Shown here piece by piece: positions 15,983 through 17,899 of a stretch of DNA of 17,899 bases (position 1 is its first letter; each line of letters begins with the position of its first letter). Both the position numbers and the translations under genes were made by a program. The stretch covers positions 1-17,899 of the forward strand of contig CBDUZI010000066.1 in assembly GCA_965371665.1 (NCBI GenBank), in the 5' to 3' direction. Source of the DNA: JAUVAV01 sp965371665 (GTDB lineage Bacteria; Oederibacteriota; JAAXVQ01; JAUVAV01). The notes below the pieces were generated by a model. It was not told the DNA's origin, made no database searches, and saw only the letters and a program-made list of their open reading frames with translations.

Positions 15983-16954
15983 ATGAAGAATTGCCGGAGA
16001 TGGCGAAAATTAATGTTCCGGTCCAAGGAACAGGTACTTTCGGCCCGGGCAAATAGACGCCTGCATGAGCATCTGGCTGGGTGTCAAGCTTGCACTGAGG
16101 CCCAGGCCTGGGATCAGGCTATAGTCTCGGTATTTAAGGGGGAATCCGGGCTTAAGACATCAGACGGCTTTAATAGCGCGGTTTGGACAAAAATCGCGAA
16201 TAATAATATAGTTCCGGCTCCTTTTCGCTGGAGATTACTACCTGCTACGGCGGGCGCTTTAAGCATGGCGGCCGCGGCTCTCAGTTTGGTGCTGATAACG
16301 TATCACTCTATTCATGTTGTGCCAGGGCCCCCGTCCGGGATACCGGCCAGGGAGGGAATTAGCTCATCCATTCTGCCGGCGGAAGGAAAGAAGAGTCCGG
16401 AAGCTATCAGGTCCAAGGGCAAAATGACCGTGAAAACCGTATCTTCTCCGATCTCAAAACCTCGGAGGCGGGAGGAAATTGATAGCCGGTCTATGCCCAA
16501 GGCTTCCCAACGGGTTTGGCAAGCCTTCCCAAAAGAGTCCGGACGCCTGGTTAGTCAGAGTGCTGTAAAGCAGCAGGTTAAGGAGCCGGTGGTAACCCGT
16601 AAATCTTCAACCAAACGTTTGGCAGCCGGCAGTGCCGCGCCGGTTAAAACTTTATCCCGGACGCCGATCCCGGCCGGCATACGCTTGCTGAAAAACAAAA
16701 TCCATTTAAGCCAAGGCGAACAAGCCCGCTGGGAGTTGGCGCTGGATCAGCCCGGCCGGGTAAGCATGAGAATATTTTCCCGGGAAGGGAAATTGGTAAA
16801 AAATCTTTTGGAGAGTAATCTGTCATCCGGACGTTATGTTTTTGAATGGAACGGGACTTCGGAATCCGGGAAAAAAGTGGCGAGTGGGATATACTTGCTG
16901 GTAATACGGGGAGCGCGGGAAGAGCAACGATTTAAACTGGTGGTTATTAAATAA
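15983..16954 (+). CDS. Membrane anti-sigma factor (ZAS zinc finger) with C-terminal FlgD-type Ig domain
   Basis: It probably sequesters the ECF sigma encoded five bases upstream. The N-terminal cytoplasmic part has the zinc anti-sigma motif: C4, then H30-x3-C34-x2-C37 in HLAGCQAC. One transmembrane helix spans about 85-110. A Ser/Pro/Lys-rich basic linker (about 111-232) leads to a FlgD-type Ig domain (about 233-323) with MRIFSREGKLVKNL, VFEWNGTSESGKKVASGIYLL and a C-terminal LVVIK. That last domain also ends the secreted proteins at 10047-10298 and 17410-17700. FecR or RskA-like domains are more usual in the outer part of such factors. An AGGGG site (15967-15971) precedes the ATG. Release of the sigma presumably follows proteolysis or a conformational signal from outside; the inducer is unknown. 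Confidence 0.85.
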   Translation: MKNCRRWRKLMFRSKEQVLSARANRRLHEHLAGCQACTEAQAWDQAIVSVFKGESGLKTSDGFNSAVWTKIANNNIVPAPFRWRLLPATAGALSMAAAALSLVLITYHSIHVVPGPPSGIPAREGISSSILPAEGKKSPEAIRSKGKMTVKTVSSPISKPRRREEIDSRSMPKASQRVWQAFPKESGRLVSQSAVKQQVKEPVVTRKSSTKRLAAGSAAPVKTLSRTPIPAGIRLLKNKIHLSQGEQARWELALDQPGRVSMRIFSREGKLVKNLLESNLSSGRYVFEWNGTSESGKKVASGIYLLVIRGAREEQRFKLVVIK

Positions 16955-16971
16955 AAAAAAATCTTATTTCG

Positions 16972-16997
16972 GGAACCTGCCGGAGGGATCATAAGTC
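16972..16997 (+). promoter_or_regulatory. Candidate ECF-type promoter (GGAACC-N17-GTC)
   Basis: GGAACC (16972-16977) is followed after 17 bases by GTC (16995-16997, in GTCAAA). This matches the general ECF pattern of a GGAAC -35 and a GTC-containing -10. Transcription would start near 17005, leaving a leader of about 60 bases before the ATG at 17068. It lies in the 113-base gap between the anti-sigma gene and the secreted FlgD-domain gene. Motif match only, no test of activity. Confidence 0.45.
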
Positions 16998-17067
16998 AAA
17001 TAGTCGGTAATTTATTTCGATGCCAGGGGCACGAAAGAGACCAAAATTAGAAAGGGAGGGAAATAAA

Positions 17068-17703
17068 ATGAATAAAAAAATGCTGGTGTTGGTGTTGGTG
17101 ACAGGCTTGATTTTTAGTGGGAGATTATATGCGGCGACGCCTACATTAATTCCTACCGTAACATTTACGGTGACGCCGTTCGGAAGTACACTAACGGCCA
17201 CGCATACACCCATGAGTACCCTTACGGCGACGCCGAGTGGAAGCACGCCAATAGCCACGGTTACACCTATGAGCACCTATACATATACTGCGACACCGTT
17301 TGGAACGAGTATTACTGCGACCGTAACTATTACTGTTACGCCTTATGGCAGTACGCCGACCGCGGCGGTTACGCTTACCCCGACTACTACTCCTACTATT
17401 TGCGTAACTATAGCTTCCCAAGCTCCGGTAGTTATTAAACAGAATGTGGTGCGGCCCAGCGTGAATAAGCCGGCGCGCATAGAGGTTGAAATTGCTGAAT
17501 CCCAAAGGGTGGTGGTTAAAATTTATTCCCTCCGCGGCAAGCTGATTAAAACTCTGGCGGATCGCGTGGTGGATGCCGGCACCTTTGAGGCTGTTTGGGA
17601 AGGTGTCAACCAAAAAGGCCGTCTGGTTAGTTCAGGTGTCTATATCGTGCACATTAAAACCGATACATTTGAGGAGAAGCGTAAACTGGCAGTCGTGCGG
17701 TAA
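17068..17703 (+). CDS. Small secreted Thr/Pro-repeat protein with FlgD-type Ig C-terminus
   Basis: This 211-residue exported protein is of unknown function. The signal peptide is 1-22 (MNKKMLVLVL start, cleavage after LYA). Residues about 23-112 are a low-complexity Thr/Pro/Ser stalk with recurring TPFGST, TPSGST, TPFGTS and TPYGST units alternating with TPMST. Residues about 115-211 form a FlgD-type Ig domain (VVKIYSLRGKLIKTL, FEAVWEGVNQKGRLVSSGVYIV, ending in LAVVR). There is no other folded domain, so it may be a surface stalk or scaffold. I chose ATG 17068 because a strong GGGAGGG ribosome binding site is just upstream and the signal peptide begins there; a further in-frame start at 17020 lacks support. 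A candidate ECF promoter lies about 70-95 bases upstream. Confidence 0.85.
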   Translation: MNKKMLVLVLVTGLIFSGRLYAATPTLIPTVTFTVTPFGSTLTATHTPMSTLTATPSGSTPIATVTPMSTYTYTATPFGTSITATVTITVTPYGSTPTAAVTLTPTTTPTICVTIASQAPVVIKQNVVRPSVNKPARIEVEIAESQRVVVKIYSLRGKLIKTLADRVVDAGTFEAVWEGVNQKGRLVSSGVYIVHIKTDTFEEKRKLAVVR

Positions 17704-17729
17704 GTTGTTGGTTACTTTATATCGCTTGC

Positions 17730-17845
17730 CTGGATTCCGGCTGAAATCATGCCGGAAAGACAACTAAGGTGTCACCCCGGCGAAAGCCCTGGACTAAATC
17801 ATCCCCTGGACCAAATCATCCAGGACGGGCAGGACAGGCCGGGGT
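17730..17845. repeat. Decayed dispersed-repeat fragments
   Basis: CTGGATTCCGGC...GCCGGAA (hairpin arms 17735-17741 and 17751-17757) matches the right half of the inner unit of element 2 (8487-8519). A following GTGTCACCCCGGCGAAAGCC...CTGGA stretch looks like a left half of a similar unit. CCTGGAC..AAATCATCC recurs twice around 17789-17825. No T-run follows the hairpin, so I do not call it a terminator. Confidence 0.5.
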
Positions 17846-17899
17846 CTAGGAGTCTGTCGGACTTTAGTCATTCTCCCCCTTTTGTAAAGGGGGCAGGGG
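17846..17899 (-). repeat. Dispersed repeat, right copy (inverse of 27-80)
   Basis: This is the reverse complement of 27-80 with 51 of 54 bases identical. It contains the GTCTGTCGGAC tail and the CCCCCTTTTGTAAAGGGGG hairpin, and is cut by the window end. Confidence 0.85.

Noticed and set aside
17191..17613. Arg/Ser-rich open frame on the - strand
   Set aside because: Shadow of the Thr/Pro repeats of the secreted protein.

Overview
The window reads as a complete chromosomal contig from an uncultivated diderm (Gram-negative-type) bacterium. The diderm call rests on an LPS/Kdo export operon (kdsD, kdsC, lpxL-type acyltransferase, lptC, lptA-like, lptB). Secreted proteins with Thr/Pro-rich linkers and C-terminal FlgD-type Ig domains are common in candidate phyla such as Omnitrophota or Desantisbacteria. 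That placement is a weak guess and no marker here fixes the phylum. All protein and tRNA genes are on the + strand.

Layout. (1) 1-237: a dispersed repeat, then the rpoD leader. (2) 238-2010: rpoD, the housekeeping sigma factor. (3) 2011-2921: a non-coding, repeat-rich stretch with a nested palindromic element (2037-2317), tRNA-Ile2(CAU), tRNA-Val(CAC), and two copies of a repeat module that begins directly at each tRNA's 3' CCA. (4) 2922-8310: a tight operon of seven genes: C4 zinc-ribbon coiled-coil protein, kdsD, kdsC, lpxL-type acyltransferase, lptC, lptA-like, lptB. Most junctions overlap by 1-14 bases. The operon makes Kdo, acylates lipid A and powers LPS export. A short dispersed repeat has inserted in frame at the start of the lptA-like gene. 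(5) 8311-8678: a second nested palindromic element. (6) 8679-10301: a secreted seven-bladed propeller with a Thr/Pro linker and a FlgD-type C-terminus. (7) 10332-16954: LysM/M23 peptidase, aroQ, a 1143-residue protein with two tandem O-antigen-ligase-like modules plus TPRs, an ECF sigma factor and its zinc-binding anti-sigma factor, all closely spaced. (8) 17068-17703: a small secreted Thr/Pro-repeat protein with a FlgD-type C-terminus, preceded by a candidate ECF-type promoter. (9) 17704-17899: decayed repeats and an inverted copy of the repeat found at the left end.

The most interesting signal is at the right end. The anti-sigma factor carries, beyond its membrane segment, the same kind of C-terminal FlgD-type Ig domain that ends the two secreted proteins in this window. 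The gene just after it encodes a secreted protein of that class behind a GGAACC-N17-GTC element. This suggests an ECF switch that monitors, or is tied to, export or surface display of FlgD-domain proteins. That is inference; the sequence shows only the domain sharing, the gene order and the promoter-like motif. Other notable points are the double Wzy/WaaL-like protein, the two nested palindromic elements, and the tRNA-3'-end-associated repeat.
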